From Candidatus Caenarcanales bacterium (GTDB lineage Bacteria > Cyanobacteriota > Vampirovibrionia > LMEP-6097), in the NCBI GenBank assembly GCA_022447685.1, contig JAKVAO010000047.1, positions 1 to 21,712 on the forward strand: a DNA stretch of 21,712 nucleotides, given 5' to 3'. Within the stretch, counting starts at the first letter, position 1. Every line of letters begins with the position of its first letter. A program made the position numbers and the translations under genes. This document shows positions 21,299-21,712 of this stretch, in pieces. Under the pieces are notes generated by a model. It made no database searches. It saw only the letters and a program-made list of their open reading frames with translations, and had not been told where the DNA came from.

Positions 21299-21712
21299 GT
21301 GAATAATTTTCAGTTGTACGATGATTTGAATATTGGAATTGTAGTGCTTGACCTCAATTTAGAGCTTAAGTACTACAATAAATATTTTGCTAGTAATTTT
21401 GAAGAGGAGAACCTTGTACTTAATCGAAATTTCCTTGATTCTAGGCTTAATCAATACACCAAGTATCAGTTAACTGATTTCCAAGATTTTAACAAAGTTA
21501 ATAATCATAATGTTTTTACTGTAGATGATGATCTATTTTTGGAAGCAAAAATTTCTAAGCTCGACATAGAGGGAACTGAATATTTTCTCTTAAGTTTTTA
21601 TGATGTTAGTGATTTTAAGTACAAAAAACAATTACTTAAGGATGCCCTGCAAAACTCAAATTTCAGTGTAGAAGTTGTGAAAGTGAGCTTTGAGAGTAGT
21701 TTAGAGTCAGCT
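21299..21712 (+). CDS. PAS-domain protein, N-terminal part (runs off the window)
   Basis: A frame opens at GTG 21299 and stays open for 138 codons to the end of the window. The opening residues, DDLNIGIVVLDLNLELKYYN, are a typical PAS-domain start. The domain closes with YFLLSFYDVSDFKYKKQLLK (about residues 96-115), the strand and helix that usually lead into a coiled linker. No output domain is visible yet; a histidine kinase or GGDEF domain is likely. It is 36 nt from the upstream response regulator on the same strand and probably belongs to the same signalling cluster. There is no Shine-Dalgarno sequence, so the exact start is uncertain. Confidence 0.75.
   Translation, partial: MNNFQLYDDLNIGIVVLDLNLELKYYNKYFASNFEEENLVLNRNFLDSRLNQYTKYQLTDFQDFNKVNNHNVFTVDDDLFLEAKISKLDIEGTEYFLLSFYDVSDFKYKKQLLKDALQNSNFSVEVVKVSFESSLESA

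Overview
The window is strongly AT-rich bacterial DNA, densely packed with short intergenic gaps. I see no rRNA, CRISPR array or intact mobile element. The housekeeping set (tmk, bioD, a class-1B-type pyrD, pyrF, murF, a soluble-lytic-transglycosylase-like protein) with a biliverdin bacteriophytochrome and Rcp-like response regulators indicates a free-living heterotrophic bacterium. A non-photosynthetic relative of Cyanobacteria (Melainabacteria/Vampirovibrionia type) would fit, but this is a low-confidence guess because no rRNA or marker protein can be compared here.

Layout. 1-1134 (minus): the start of a helix-turn-helix protein resembling the N-terminus of IS630-type transposases, cut by the window edge, and an unrecognised 318-residue protein with one N-terminal hydrophobic segment. 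1280-6047 (plus): thymidylate kinase, a sugar-nucleotide epimerase, a dicarboxylate/amino-acid:cation symporter, a 101-nt imperfect palindrome, dethiobiotin synthetase and an alpha/beta hydrolase. 6093-9792 (plus): two paralogous orphan proteins with a nearly invariant C-terminal tail, a radical SAM/SPASM enzyme, and a PP-loop ATPase whose start overlaps the radical SAM stop. This looks like a peptide- or protein-modification cassette and is the best candidate for an undescribed system. 9803-13590 (plus): pyrD, pyrF and a membrane-anchored lytic transglycosylase. 13591-15669 (minus): a decayed orphan gene and murF. 15762-15848 (plus): tRNA-Leu(UAA) with a terminator. 15935-18722 (minus): bphO-bphP, heme oxygenase plus bacteriophytochrome. 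18833-21712 (plus): a receiver-histidine kinase protein, two single-domain response regulators with overlapping genes, and a PAS-domain protein running off the end.

Two themes cross the annotation. First, most genes that head a transcription unit have no Shine-Dalgarno sequence but a -10-like hexamer 6-11 nt before the start codon. Several genes inside operons, and a few leading genes, have good purine-rich ribosome binding sites. This suggests many leaderless mRNAs. Second, in the light-sensing module the phytochrome keeps its chromophore-binding and phospho-acceptor residues but has lost key ATP-binding boxes of its kinase domain, while the divergently encoded receiver-kinase retains them. 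The two may work as a split sensor.
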